Counted from the first letter of the stretch, positions 19,447 to 28,467 are shown. The stretch: DNA of 64,000 bases from Rhizobium sp. Q54 (GCA_945861265.1 CAMAUC010000008.1:24372-88371), one strand, 5' to 3'. The notes: generated by a model not told the origin, from the sequence alone. Translations and numbers: made by a program.

Positions 19447-20529
19447 TCAGGCCGGCGACACCATCAGCATCGGCGCACCCTTGCACGCGCGCGCGCGCAG
19501 CACGTCGTTGACCCGGCGCGGATTGGCGACCTTGCCTTTGGTGGCATCGATCAAATTCTGGGTGAGTTTTTCGATGCTGTGCTGAGAGATGCCAAAGCCT
19601 GTCAACAAATTGAAGCGCACCGTCCGAATACGCGGATGGCAAGCCGCCGGCGGGATAAAGTTCTCCACGATCATGCGCGGCAAAGCGAGAATTTCCCCCG
19701 CTTCATAGGTGCGGTCGATGCCAAGTCCATCGACGGATTTGTCGCGGATCAACGCGCTGACGTCGAAAAATCCGGTGACCGGCGACGGATCGAAGGCATA
19801 GACGTAGCGAATTGGCTTGTCGCCGCTGGCATACGCCGCCTGTTGCGCCAGGCCGCCGCCGAGCGAGTGACCGACCGAAACGAATTCGGTGACAGCGCCG
19901 CGGCAGTCGCCTTTGCGGATACCTTCGAGGATGTCGGCAATGTGAGTCTGCACCTGCGCGTACTGGTCGAATTTCGGCGCCAGCCGGTAAAGCCAGCGGA
20001 AGTTCGAAATCCAGTCGCCGAACTCGTTCCCGTCGGTGCCTCGGAAAGCAATCGCGACATGGCATCGACCTTTCTCGCGCCGGCGCCACACGTGATATTC
20101 AAGCCCGCTCACCGGCTTACATTTCGAGCCAAGTTTTTCCGGACAGGGCAGACTGCCAGCCCGTCCGGCAATACATTCCCAATGGTGGCGATCTTTCAGG
20201 GTGCGAACCCAGTCCAAAACTGTCTTGTTAAACTTATACTGGCCGTCGCTGTCCCGGGGGAGATGGTTGATGAGCTTCTTGGGATCGGGACAACGCGTGT
20301 CGTCGTTGAGCGCGTTTTCATTGGTATAGGCGATGGTCGCCATCATGGCGTAGGGCTTATACAGCGCCGCATAATCGGCGGCTGCCTGGTCCGTCATTTC
20401 GCCGGTGCCGATACCGACATAAACCTTTTCGCGCGGCTGGGTCGCGCAGCCACCGAGGACGGCACTAAACGCAAGCAGGACCGCGAAGGCGGCCGGCCGC
20501 GCCGAGCAACGCTTACCCCACCCCACCAT
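19447..20529 (-). CDS. Lipase (class 3)-like lipoprotein
   Basis: Predicted outer-envelope lipoprotein with an alpha/beta-hydrolase domain. From ATG 20529 it has 360 residues, a signal peptide and a lipobox LGGC with lipidated Cys 28. The nucleophile elbow GHSLGGG in the second half, preceded by FVSV, matches class 3 (Rhizopus-type) lipases; an Asp in FDPSPVTG and a later His in CHPRIRTV can complete a triad. GGGG sits 6 nt upstream of the ATG; another ATG at 20541 is possible. Substrate unknown. It is divergent from the SDR gene. Confidence 0.8.
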   Translation of the reverse strand: MVGWGKRCSARPAAFAVLLAFSAVLGGCATQPREKVYVGIGTGEMTDQAAADYAALYKPYAMMATIAYTNENALNDDTRCPDPKKLINHLPRDSDGQYKFNKTVLDWVRTLKDRHHWECIAGRAGSLPCPEKLGSKCKPVSGLEYHVWRRREKGRCHVAIAFRGTDGNEFGDWISNFRWLYRLAPKFDQYAQVQTHIADILEGIRKGDCRGAVTEFVSVGHSLGGGLAQQAAYASGDKPIRYVYAFDPSPVTGFFDVSALIRDKSVDGLGIDRTYEAGEILALPRMIVENFIPPAACHPRIRTVRFNLLTGFGISQHSIEKLTQNLIDATKGKVANPRRVNDVLRARACKGAPMLMVSPA

Positions 20530-20675
20530 GACGCACCCCATACCCGCGTAACGTGTATCGAAGCAGGAACCATACTCCGCGACAAGGGGTGACGCGCGCC
20601 GGTCCGCGGTTTCGACGCGGCGGCCGGATGCGCTAGCGTTACAACCGGACAACCTGAAAAGCACGGGGAAGACGC

Positions 20676-21476
20676 ATGTCGAAGACGCCGGATTATTTCC
20701 ACGGCAAGACCATCGTCATCACCGGCGCCGGCAGCGGCATCGGCCGCGCCACCGCGCTGATCTTCGCCCGCGAAGGCGCCAATGTCGTCTGCGCCGATAT
20801 TAATGAGAACGCGGCGGCCGAGACCGCCGCGATGGTCGATGCGCACAACCGCGCCGCCCAGACATCCGGCAGCAATGCCGGCCGGACCCTGGCGCTGACC
20901 ATCGACGTGACCAAACGCGACGCGGTCAACGACATGATCGATCTGGCGATCGGCGAATTCGGCAGCGTGCAGTTTCTGTTCAATTCGGCCGGCTCGGCCA
21001 TCCGCCGTTCCAAATTCCTCGACATCGACGACGATCTGTTCGAGCGCACCTACGATCTCAACGTCAAGGGCACGTTCTACGGCATGCAGGCGGTGCTTCC
21101 GCATATGCTCACGAACAAGTTCGGCGTCATCGTCAATATGGGCTCGCAATCGCACAAGCGCGGCGGACCGGGATCGGGCGTGCATTATGCCTCAGCCAAG
21201 GGCGCGGTGGTGACAATGACAATGGGCGTGGCGCGCGAATTCGCCACGCAGGGCATCCGCGCTTTGTCGATATCGCCGGGGCCGATCGACACTGCGTTCC
21301 AAGCGGCGGCGGCGACGTCGCCCGAGATGGCAGCGCAAATGCTCAACGACGTGCCGATGAAGCGTTTCGGCAAAGCGGAGGAAATCGGCGAACTCGTGCT
21401 GTTCATGTGTTCCGACGCCTGCGGCTTCATGACCGCCGACACCGTCTATGTGAACGGAGGCGGCGGCTTTCGCTGA
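20676..21476 (+). CDS. SDR-family NAD(P)-dependent oxidoreductase
   Basis: Classical short-chain dehydrogenase, 266 residues. The cofactor loop TGAGSGIG is at 16-23, followed by a CADIN strand end whose Asp favours NAD(H). The structural FNSAGSA, the Ser of the active site in NMGSQS and the YASAKGA Tyr-Lys pair are intact. The C-terminus ends VNGGGGFR, typical of 3-oxoacyl-ACP-reductase-like SDRs. Substrate unknown. Its 3' end lies 3 bp from the convergent Bug receptor gene. Confidence 0.9.
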   Translation: MSKTPDYFHGKTIVITGAGSGIGRATALIFAREGANVVCADINENAAAETAAMVDAHNRAAQTSGSNAGRTLALTIDVTKRDAVNDMIDLAIGEFGSVQFLFNSAGSAIRRSKFLDIDDDLFERTYDLNVKGTFYGMQAVLPHMLTNKFGVIVNMGSQSHKRGGPGSGVHYASAKGAVVTMTMGVAREFATQGIRALSISPGPIDTAFQAAAATSPEMAAQMLNDVPMKRFGKAEEIGELVLFMCSDACGFMTADTVYVNGGGGFR

Positions 21477-21479
21477 AAG

Positions 21480-22454
21480 CTATTTGCGCAAGCCGGCCGC
21501 CTCCACCGCGGTTTTCCATTTTTCCAGTTCGGCCGCCTGCGCTTTGGCGAAATCCTCAGCCGAACCGCCAATGGCGTCGAAGCCCTGCGCCTTGAACATG
21601 GTCTGTGCCTCGGGACCTTTGATGCCGATATTGCCGGCGCGTGACAATTTATCGATTACCGCGCGCGGCGTGCCGGCCGGGGCCCAGATCGAGAACCACA
21701 GGCTGGCATCGAGATCGACGCCGGACTCGCGCAAGGTCACCAGATCGGGCGCGGCCGACGAGCGCGTCGCCGTCGATGTCGCCAGCGCCTTCAACGCGCC
21801 GGAGGCAATGTGCGGCAGCACCGCCGCCGCCGGCGAGAACATCAGCTGGATGCGGCCGGCGATAAGATCGGTGGTCGCCTGCGGCGAGCCCTGATACGGC
21901 ACATGCACCATCTTGATGCCGGTGCGCAGCGCGAACAATTCGGTCAGCAGATGCGGAATGGCGCCGACGCCGGTCGAGCCGTAGGACAATTCGCCGGGCT
22001 TGGCCTTGGCCAGCGCGATCAGTTCGGCAACGTTTTTGACGTTGAGCGAAGGATGCACCGCCAGGATCATCGGCTGGCCGGCGACCATGATGACCGGCAA
22101 AAAGTCGCGCTCCATGTCAAAGCTCTGCTTGGCGTTGAGCAGGCCGGTGCTGATATTGACGCCGCCGCCGGCGAGCAGCGTGTAGCCATCCTTCGGCGCG
22201 CGGGCGACCGCGTCGGCGGCGATGGCGGAAGCCGCGCCGGGCCGGTTCTCGACCACGAATTGCTGGCCGAACTGGCGGCTCCATTCATTGGCCATCAGCC
22301 GCGCGATCAGGTCGGTCGACGAGCCCGGCACGAAGCCGACGACGATGTGAACCGCCCTGTTGGGATAATCCCCCGCCGCAGGCGCCTGAGCTTGCGCCTG
22401 CGCGCCGGAAACAAACGCCGTCAACACGGCCGCCACTTTAAGCCAGCGCATCAT
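21480..22454 (-). CDS. Bug-family (TctC-like) tripartite tricarboxylate transporter receptor
   Basis: Periplasmic solute receptor of 324 residues with a signal peptide (about 1-24) and the family landmarks YPNRAVHIVVGFVPGSSTD, ARAPKDGYTLL and YGSTGVGAIPHL. Bug proteins bind carboxylates such as citrate, glutarate or terephthalate and usually feed TctA/TctB. No tctA or tctB is in the window, as is common for the many orphan Bug receptors in this type of bacterium. Divergent from the MBL-fold gene. Confidence 0.9.
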   Translation of the reverse strand: MMRWLKVAAVLTAFVSGAQAQAQAPAAGDYPNRAVHIVVGFVPGSSTDLIARLMANEWSRQFGQQFVVENRPGAASAIAADAVARAPKDGYTLLAGGGVNISTGLLNAKQSFDMERDFLPVIMVAGQPMILAVHPSLNVKNVAELIALAKAKPGELSYGSTGVGAIPHLLTELFALRTGIKMVHVPYQGSPQATTDLIAGRIQLMFSPAAAVLPHIASGALKALATSTATRSSAAPDLVTLRESGVDLDASLWFSIWAPAGTPRAVIDKLSRAGNIGIKGPEAQTMFKAQGFDAIGGSAEDFAKAQAAELEKWKTAVEAAGLRK

Positions 22455-22664
22455 CCGTCAACCTCCCTGCCCGTCGCGTCAAATGCGCGAAGCTGATTCC
22501 GGTTGCCGGACGCTAGCAGACTGGCTGGAAATAACCCGGTATCGGGCGGGAATATTCACCACGCTGCGTCGTTTAATCAGATGGACCGGAAGACCCGGCC
22601 CGGCAATATCAAGCGGCGGCAACGTGCGCAAAGCTCAGATCAAGCCGCCATCAGGGAGGATGCC

Positions 22665-23582
22665 ATGATCAGATTCGCATTGGCGACAGCGACGGCACTG
22701 TTGTTTTCCGGCGCCGCGTTCGCCCAGCAGCCCGCCGGTCCGCCGGTCGGACCCGACTGGTCGAAGATCGAGGTGAAGACCACCGATCTCGGCAACCGCA
22801 CCTATATGCTCGAAGGCCAGGGCGGCAATGTCACGGTCGCCGCCGGCAATGACGGCGTCATCATGGTCGACGGCCAGTTCGCGCCGATGCACGACAAGCT
22901 GAAAGCCGCGATCGCCGCGGTGTCGCCGCAGCCGATCAAGTTTCTCGTCAACACGCATCATCACGGCGACCATGTCGGCGGCAACGCCGCCTTCACCGCC
23001 GACGGCGCGGTTGTCGTCGCGCACGCCAATCTGCGCGACATCATGGCCAAGGGCGGCACCAATAATGTTTCGATGCAGCCTGTTGCGCCGGCAAGCGGCG
23101 CCGCGCTGCCGGCCAAGACCTATACCGACGCAATGACGGTCGACGTTAAGGGCCGCGCCGCGCAACTCAAGCACACCGCCAATGCGCATACCGGCGGCGA
23201 CACTTACATCTATTTCGCCGACGCCAATGTGCTGTCGACCGGCGACGTCGTCACGCTCGGCCGCTATCCCAACATCGACTATCTCAATGGCGGCAGCGTC
23301 AAGGGCATGATCGCGGCGGTCGACGCCTATATCGCGCTCAGCAACGACAACACCAAAGTGGTGCCCGGACACGGCCCGGTTTCCAGCAAGGCGCAGCTGA
23401 TCGAATACCGGACGATGCTGGTGACGGCGCGCGACCGCATGGCCAAGCTGATCGCCGAGGGCAAGAGCCTCGACGATGTTTACGCCGCCAAGCCCTATGC
23501 CGACTTCGACGCCAAGCTCTCGGCCAACGAACAAATGGCGAAGAACTTCATGCGCGTGGTCTATTCGAGCCTGAAGGGGTAA
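22665..23582 (+). CDS. Secreted metallo-beta-lactamase-fold hydrolase
   Basis: Exported MBL-fold enzyme of 305 residues with a signal peptide (about 1-20, ending AFAQ). The metal motif H98-x-H100-x-D102-H103 is in THHHGDHVGG; further ligands are the His in ANAHTGGD, an Asp in STGDVV and the His in GHGPVS. The family is broad (quinoprotein-relay, lactonase-like, beta-lactamase-like), so the substrate is open. GGGAGGA precedes ATG 22665 closely, which settles the start against a longer frame. Confidence 0.87.
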   Translation: MIRFALATATALLFSGAAFAQQPAGPPVGPDWSKIEVKTTDLGNRTYMLEGQGGNVTVAAGNDGVIMVDGQFAPMHDKLKAAIAAVSPQPIKFLVNTHHHGDHVGGNAAFTADGAVVVAHANLRDIMAKGGTNNVSMQPVAPASGAALPAKTYTDAMTVDVKGRAAQLKHTANAHTGGDTYIYFADANVLSTGDVVTLGRYPNIDYLNGGSVKGMIAAVDAYIALSNDNTKVVPGHGPVSSKAQLIEYRTMLVTARDRMAKLIAEGKSLDDVYAAKPYADFDAKLSANEQMAKNFMRVVYSSLKG

Positions 23583-23592
23583 GCGCGCGCGA

Positions 23593-23916
23593 TCATGCGG
23601 GCGCCGAGAGCCCGACGAAACCGCGCAGCTCCTTCACCGTCGCTTCGGCTTCCTTTGCTTCTCCGGTCGTGAGCACCATCGTCTCGCCGGTGCGCCGGTG
23701 CAGCACGCTGTGATAGATCATCGCGCCGGAGAGGCCATCCTTGTCCGACTTCACCGCGATGTCGTCGATGTCGGTGAGTGCGAACTCGACCGGTTTCTTG
23801 CTCCAGAACAACAGCTTCTGTTGCAGCGCCGCCTTGCCGGAATCCTTGTCGAGCGTCAGCGTCGTCGCGCCTTCGGTGAGCACGAGCTTGCGCGATGTAT
23901 TCTCGATTTTTGCCAT
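23593..23916 (-). CDS. Protein of unknown function (107 residues)
   Basis: I do not recognise this protein. It is soluble, with alternating beta-strand-like segments (KLVLTEGATTLTLD, FALTDIDDIAV, GAMIYHSVLHR, ETMVLTT) and a C-terminal helix, suggestive of a small PH-like or beta-barrel domain. The start at 23916 is preceded by GGGGACC. Its stop lies 10 bp from the convergent MBL-fold gene. The codon pattern fits the genome, so it is likely a real gene. Confidence 0.65.
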   Translation of the reverse strand: MAKIENTSRKLVLTEGATTLTLDKDSGKAALQQKLLFWSKKPVEFALTDIDDIAVKSDKDGLSGAMIYHSVLHRRTGETMVLTTGEAKEAEATVKELRGFVGLSAPA

Positions 23917-24011
23917 GACCAGGTCCCCTTGGTGGTTTCCCGTTCGCCATCATAGCAAAAATACGCGGGCGAGGTTGCGGCGTGCTGACGCGGCGATGAA
24001 ATTTTCAAACA

Positions 24012-24039
24012 GCCCGCCTTCGCTAAAGCTTCGGCGGGC
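24012..24039. repeat. Palindromic repeat unit (stem GCCCGCC/GGCGGGC)
   Basis: Inverted repeat with 7-bp arms (24012-24018, 24033-24039) and an inner TTCGCTAAAGCTTC segment. It resembles the small dispersed palindromes of Bradyrhizobium-type genomes, but copy number cannot be judged from one window. Confidence 0.45.
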
Positions 24040-24113
24040 AAGCTCAAGACAAAAGCCAACGCTTCGCCGCCCGTATTATTTGTGAGGCGCCGGGTGCGCC
24101 TGTCTTTCGTTAG

Positions 24114-24133
24114 TTCCCTCAAAGATGAGGGAA
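24114..24133. repeat. Inverted repeat TTCCCTC-N6-GAGGGAA
   Basis: A perfect 7-bp inverted repeat (24114-24120, 24127-24133) with loop AAAGAT, inside the palindrome-rich intergenic stretch. Function unknown. Confidence 0.45.
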
Positions 24134-24625
24134 TGGCGCGCCGAAGGGCGCTTCCATTATCCTTATGTCCGCGCTTCATTCGCAAACAAGTCTACGCAGT
24201 TTGCGTGAGACCCAATGCGCGGAGCGCGGGCGCCTCTCGGCGCGCCAATGCGGCGTCTTACAGCAGCCGGGCCGCGCTTCCGACGGCTATTGGCCTTCCA
24301 GGACGGCCGAGCCTCGGCCCTTTTGGGCACCGAGCCTCTTTAGTCCGGGCAAAGCCAAAGGCTTCGCATCGTCAGCGAGCTCCTCGCGGGAGGTCCTTGT
24401 GCCTCCGGGCGGAACCCCGGCACCGCCCGGGCGCGATGAGTGCGTAAACTCACCGCCCGCGGGCGCCGCATCCCACCCCGCTTTCACGACGCCTCATGAC
24501 AGCGCCCCTCGTCGGGTGGAACGGCAATAGGATTATATAGGTTGGGAATAAGGTCAATATGAAGCGCGGGATCTTTTCTTGGGAAACTGCGCGCGGCAGC
24601 GGCCTTGAAAATCCGGCGCGACCGA

Positions 24626-24644
24626 TGATATCATATTGATATCA
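24626..24644. promoter_or_regulatory. Palindromic operator of the toxin-antitoxin operon
   Basis: Two identical self-palindromic TGATATCA half-sites (24626-24633 and 24637-24644) are separated by TAT, 20 bp upstream of the antitoxin ATG and just before its CGGAGG ribosome-binding site. Ribbon-helix-helix antitoxins bind paired half-sites of this kind for autorepression. The AT-rich block contrasts with the GC-rich surroundings. Confidence 0.65.
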
Positions 24645-24663
24645 TTTTGAACGGAGGCCCCTC

Positions 24664-24906
24664 ATGGCCGACATTCTGATCCGCAATCTCGACGACGATA
24701 TCGCCCGCCGCCTGAAGGAAAAGGCCAAGGCCGCTGGCGCGTCAGTGAACGAGACAGCGCGCCAATTAATTACTCAGGGCCTGAAGCCGAGCAAGGAAGA
24801 AGCCTGGGCGGCGGCTGATGCGCTGCGCGAGAAGATCGGCAAGGTCACCGGCGACTCGACGGATATCATTCGCGAGTGGCGCGACAACAAAGAACCCTAC
24901 CGGTGA
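24664..24906 (+). CDS. FitA-like ribbon-helix-helix antitoxin
   Basis: Antitoxin of a FitAB/VapBC-type module, 80 residues. The N-terminal ILIRNLDDDIARRLKEKA is the DNA-binding ribbon-helix-helix region, and the acidic C-terminal half (DSTDIIREWRDN) should wrap the toxin. ATG 24664 follows CGGAGG. The stop TGA overlaps the toxin ATG by 1 nt. A double-palindrome operator lies 20 bp upstream, so autoregulation by the toxin-antitoxin complex is likely. Confidence 0.88.
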   Translation: MADILIRNLDDDIARRLKEKAKAAGASVNETARQLITQGLKPSKEEAWAAADALREKIGKVTGDSTDIIREWRDNKEPYR

Positions 24907-25307
24907 TGCTGGTCGTCGATGCCAGCATCGCCGTCAAATGGGTATTGCCGGAAGAGAATTCCGACCGCGCCGCTGCGTTGCGCCGCCCCGAAGAAAGGTT
25001 CGTTGCGCCTAATCTGGTCGCCGCCGAAATCGGCAATGCCGTCTGGAAGCGCGTGATGTGGCAGGACTTCCCGCTTGCCGACGGGCTTAGCGCGATCGAC
25101 CTAGCCCTCACCCATTTCACGCAATTGATAGCGACGGAAGAATTGGCTGCCCGCGCCACTGAAATCGCCGTCGAACTCAAGCATCCGGTCTACGATTGCT
25201 TCTATCTCGCGTTGGCCGAGCGCGAACGCTGCCCGTTGGTGACGGCGGACAAGCGGCTGTTGGCGGCGGCGAAGAAATTCAAGAGCGTTGAGGTGAGAGC
25301 GTTGTAG
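24906..25307 (+). CDS. VapC/FitB-type PIN-domain toxin
   Basis: PIN-domain ribonuclease toxin, 133 residues. All four acidic metal-binding residues expected are present: D5 (VVDASIAVKW), E41 (VAAEIGNAVW), D97 (VYDCFYLALAE) and D115 (VTADKRL). Known VapC toxins cleave tRNA or rRNA. The start overlaps the antitoxin stop (TGATG), so translation is coupled. It is probably functional, since no frame break is visible. The gene next to it is the convergent cupin. Confidence 0.9.
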   Translation: MLVVDASIAVKWVLPEENSDRAAALRRPEERFVAPNLVAAEIGNAVWKRVMWQDFPLADGLSAIDLALTHFTQLIATEELAARATEIAVELKHPVYDCFYLALAERERCPLVTADKRLLAAAKKFKSVEVRAL

Positions 25308-25340
25308 GCCTCCTTGCGACTGCGAGCCGCGCCCACCTCA

Positions 25341-25742
25341 CTACCCCACCCGCTCCGCCAGCGCCTTGTCCAGCTCCGGCAACATGACGATGCCTTCCTG
25401 ATCGCTGCCGGACGAATGCACCACGATCCAGGTGCAGGGCGCGTGCGGCAGATCGGCCTGCACAAAGGATTGTTCGCCGGCGCGCACCAGCACCCGATGT
25501 TCGAGAGCGTCGCCGTAATAGACGTAGCATTCGCCGGTCAGCATATAGGCGATGGTCTCGATGCCCTTGTGATAATGCGCCTTGGCGCGCGCGCCGGGCG
25601 GCATCGGCATGATGTTCATGCAGATCTTGTTGGCGCCGACCGTCTCGGCCGAGGCGCCGGCGCCGTAGGTGATGCCCTGCTTGCCGACATAGGTCTGGCC
25701 CGGCTTGACGATTGTCACACGCGATGTGTCGAGAACGACCAT
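25341..25742 (-). CDS. Cupin-domain protein
   Basis: Single-domain cupin of 133 residues. Motif 1 gives H56-Y-H58-x3-E62 after PMPPGARAKA, and motif 2 has His 104 in ADLPHAP, so a metal site is probably present. The substrate is unknown; small cupins of this shape include dioxygenases, isomerases and plain binding proteins. GGGAGGG directly upstream of ATG 25742 fixes the start. It follows a Bug receptor on the same strand, 125 bp downstream of it, with a palindromic repeat between. Confidence 0.85.
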   Translation of the reverse strand: MVVLDTSRVTIVKPGQTYVGKQGITYGAGASAETVGANKICMNIMPMPPGARAKAHYHKGIETIAYMLTGECYVYYGDALEHRVLVRAGEQSFVQADLPHAPCTWIVVHSSGSDQEGIVMLPELDKALAERVG

Positions 25743-25787
25743 CGTACCCTCCCTCTCGTTCGCGCCGAGCTGATCGTAAAGACGTGG

Positions 25788-25810
25788 ATGGCCGGGACAA
25801 GCCCGGCCAT
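25788..25810. repeat. REP-like palindrome (ATGGCCGGG-N5-CCCGGCCAT)
   Basis: A perfect 9-bp inverted repeat with loop ACAAG. Translated on the plus strand it reads WMAGTSPAMT, a peptide seen at many spurious reading-frame ends in Hyphomicrobiales, where this DNA is a common dispersed intergenic repeat. A second G/C-run palindrome (CCCCCACCCC.. / GGGGGAGGG) follows at about 25829-25857. Confidence 0.7.
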
Positions 25811-25867
25811 GACGCGATATGTTGGTTACCCCCACCCCACCCGCAAAAGGGGGAGGGTTAAGAAGCG

Positions 25868-26821
25868 CTACCACCCCATCAACGTCTTGGTCGAAGCCTC
25901 GTTGTCCTTCAGGAACTTCACATAGTCCGCGCCCTTGATGACGCGCGGCTCGAGGCTGAGGGAAGCCGCCTTGTCCTGGTGCTCCTTCGAGTTCAGCGTC
26001 TTCTCAAGCGCCGCGACGAGCTTGGCCTCGACATCTTTCGGCAAACCCGCCGGAGCTGCGATGCCGCGCGACACCGACCAGTTCTGATTGAAGCCCTGCT
26101 CCTTGAAAGTCGGCGCGCTCGGCAAAAAGCGCGAGCGCTCCGGCGACATGACGCCGAGAATGCGGATGGTGCCGGCCTTGGCCTCCTCGGCCACTTCGCT
26201 GATATTGGCGCCGAGAATGTGGATGTGGCCGCCGAGCGCCGCGGTCTTGGCCTCGGCCGTACTCTTGTGATGCACGGTGATCATCTTGATCTTGTTCTCG
26301 ACTTCCATCGAGAGAATGGCGAGATGATCGTCGGAGCCGGCGCCGAAGGCCGAGACGGTGAGCGTGTCCGGCGTTTTCTTCGCCGCCTCGACCACGTCCT
26401 TGACGCTCTTGAATGGTGAGTCCGCCTTCACCGCCCAGACATTGTAATCGAGCACGTGGTTCATCAGCGGCGTGAAGCTGTCGAGCGTCTCGGTGCGCTT
26501 GTACTGCTTGTCGAGATAGCCGGCATACATGCTCGGCACGTTGAGATAGCCGACCGTGTAGCCGTCCGGCTTGGCCTGCGCCAGCGCGCCCCAGCCAACC
26601 CAGCCGCCGCCGCCGGCGCGGTTTTCCACCGTCACCGGCTTGCCCAGCGCGGCTTCGAGGTCGCGAGCCAGCATGCGCGCGGTGATGTCGGTGCCGCCGC
26701 CGGCGCCATAAGGCACGATCAAGGTGATGTTGCGTTCCGGGTATTGCGCCTGCGCGGGTGCTGAGAATATCAGCGCGGCGGTGGCCGCGGCCGCGACGAT
26801 ACGAATTCCTGCTGTGAGCAT
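25868..26821 (-). CDS. Bug-family (TctC-like) transporter receptor
   Basis: Second periplasmic Bug receptor, 317 residues, with a signal peptide (about 1-26) and typical landmarks (YPERNITLIVPYGAGGGTD, NRAGGGGWVGW, AQAKPDGYTVGY). It differs enough from the receptor at 21480 to suggest a different ligand. No TctA/TctB partner is nearby. It lies 113 bp downstream of pccB on the same strand and upstream of the cupin. Confidence 0.9.
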   Translation of the reverse strand: MLTAGIRIVAAAATAALIFSAPAQAQYPERNITLIVPYGAGGGTDITARMLARDLEAALGKPVTVENRAGGGGWVGWGALAQAKPDGYTVGYLNVPSMYAGYLDKQYKRTETLDSFTPLMNHVLDYNVWAVKADSPFKSVKDVVEAAKKTPDTLTVSAFGAGSDDHLAILSMEVENKIKMITVHHKSTAEAKTAALGGHIHILGANISEVAEEAKAGTIRILGVMSPERSRFLPSAPTFKEQGFNQNWSVSRGIAAPAGLPKDVEAKLVAALEKTLNSKEHQDKAASLSLEPRVIKGADYVKFLKDNEASTKTLMGW

Positions 26822-26934
26822 GGTTGTGTCTCCCCCTGGTGCCGTCTTGGTTGCGGTTCAGGGGCTAAGACTGCGCGCGAATGCGCAAACCGGCAAGGGG
26901 GCGCGCTGCCCGGTGCGGCAATTAGACTTTGCCC

Positions 26935-28467
26935 TCACACCGGCAGATTATCGTGCTTCCGCTTCGGCACCTCGACGTGCTTGTTCCTCAGCATCGCCAG
27001 CGCGCGGGCGATGCGCTTGCGCGTCGCGTGCGGCATGATGACGTCGTCGATATAGCCGCGCTCGGCGGCGACGAAGGGCGACAGGAAGCGGTCCTCGTAT
27101 TCCTTGGTGCGCGCGGCGATCTTGTCCTTGTCGCCGATGTCGGCGCGGAAGATGATCTCGACCGCGCCCTTGGCGCCCATCACCGCGATCTGCGCGGTCG
27201 GCCAGGCATAATTGACGTCGCCGCCGATGTGCTTGGACGCCATAACATCATACGCGCCGCCGAAGGCCTTGCGTGTGATGACAGTGACGAGCGGCACGGT
27301 GCACTGGCTGTAGGCGAACAGTAGTTTTGCGCCGTGCTTGATTAGGCCGCCATATTCCTGGTCGGTGCCGGGCAGAAAGCCGGGCACGTCGACGAAGGTG
27401 ACGATCGGAATGTTGAAGGCGTCGCAGAAGCGCACGAAGCGCGCCGCCTTGCGCGAGGCGTCGGAATCTAGCACGCCCGCGAGCACCATCGGCTGGTTGG
27501 CGACGAAGCCGACGGTGGAGCCTGCGATGCGGCCGAAGCCGGTGACGATGTTCTTGGCGTAGGCGGTGGAGATTTCGAAGAAGTCGCCCTCGTCCACGAC
27601 CTTCGTGATCAGTTCCTTGATGTCGTAAGGCTTGTTCGGATTGTCCGGAATAAGCGTGTCGAGGGACTCGTCGATGCGGTCGACTTCATCAAGCGTCGGC
27701 CATGACGGCGGACCGGCCTCGAAATTCGACGGCAGGAAGTCGATCAGCCGGCGCATCTGCAACAGGCACTCGACGTCGTTGTCGAACGAACCGTCGGCGA
27801 CGCCGGACTTGGTGGTGTGAATGCTCGCGCCGCCGAGTTCTTCCGCCGTCACCACTTCGTTGGTCACGGTCTTCACCACGTCGGGCCCGGTGACGAACAT
27901 ATAAGACGTGTCGCGCACCATGAAGATGAAGTCGGTCATGGCCGGCGAATAGACGTCGCCGCCAGCGCAGGGGCCCATGATGATACTGATTTGCGGGATG
28001 ACGCCCGAGGCCAAGACGTTGCGCTTGAACACTTCGCCGTAGCCGCCGAGCGCGGCGACGCCTTCCTGGATGCGCGCGCCGCCGGCGTCGAACAGGCCGA
28101 TGACCGGGCAACGCGCCTTCATCGCCATGTCCTGCACCTTGACGATTTTCTGCGCGTGCGCTTCCGACAGCGAGCCGCCGAACACGGTGAAGTCCTTGGA
28201 GAACAGATAGACGGTGCGGCCGTTGACGGTGCCCCAGCCGGTGACGACGCCGTCGCCGGGGATCTTCTGGTTTTCCATGCCGAAGTCGGAGGAGCGGTGC
28301 TCGACGAACATGTCGAACTCCTCGAACGAGCCCTTGTCGAGCAGCAGTTCGATGCGCTCGCGGGCGGTGAGTTTGCCGCGCCGGTGCTGGGCGTCGATGC
28401 GCTTGCCGCCACCGCCGAGGCGGGCCTCGCCGCGCCGCGTCTCCAGCCTGTCGAGAATGTCCTTCAT
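26935..28467 (-). CDS. pccB: Propionyl-CoA carboxylase beta (carboxyltransferase) subunit
   Basis: Carboxyltransferase subunit, 510 residues, moving CO2 from carboxybiotin to propionyl-CoA. It shows the acyl-CoA carboxylase beta pattern: [20 protein letters not shown] at the N-terminus, oxyanion-hole Gly pairs in the ClpP/crotonase-like halves ([13 protein letters not shown] and [13 protein letters not shown]), and [12 protein letters not shown]. Acetyl-CoA specificity is less likely given pccA in the neighbourhood. AAGGCGACC precedes ATG 28467. Divergent from the TPR gene. Confidence 0.93.
   Translation of the reverse strand: MKDILDRLETRRGEARLGGGGKRIDAQHRRGKLTARERIELLLDKGSFEEFDMFVEHRSSDFGMENQKIPGDGVVTGWGTVNGRTVYLFSKDFTVFGGSLSEAHAQKIVKVQDMAMKARCPVIGLFDAGGARIQEGVAALGGYGEVFKRNVLASGVIPQISIIMGPCAGGDVYSPAMTDFIFMVRDTSYMFVTGPDVVKTVTNEVVTAEELGGASIHTTKSGVADGSFDNDVECLLQMRRLIDFLPSNFEAGPPSWPTLDEVDRIDESLDTLIPDNPNKPYDIKELITKVVDEGDFFEISTAYAKNIVTGFGRIAGSTVGFVANQPMVLAGVLDSDASRKAARFVRFCDAFNIPIVTFVDVPGFLPGTDQEYGGLIKHGAKLLFAYSQCTVPLVTVITRKAFGGAYDVMASKHIGGDVNYAWPTAQIAVMGAKGAVEIIFRADIGDKDKIAARTKEYEDRFLSPFVAAERGYIDDVIMPHATRKRIARALAMLRNKHVEVPKRKHDNLPV

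Larger units (their letters stand above)
23917..24600. other. Gene-poor, palindrome-rich intergenic region
   Basis: About 700 bp without a convincing gene. Open frames exist on both strands but are Arg/Ser/Pro-rich, overlap each other and lack ribosome-binding sites. The DNA holds several short inverted repeats, including 24012-24039, 24114-24133, an AAGCC/GGCTT hairpin near 24353 and a TGAGT/ACTCA hairpin near 24440. It may be a composite of dispersed intergenic repeats or an unknown structured RNA. Confidence 0.5.

Noticed and set aside
24082..24530. Two overlapping plus-strand open frames in the palindrome-rich gap
   Set aside because: No ribosome-binding site, Ser/Arg/Pro-rich, frames overlap each other; more likely repeat DNA read through.
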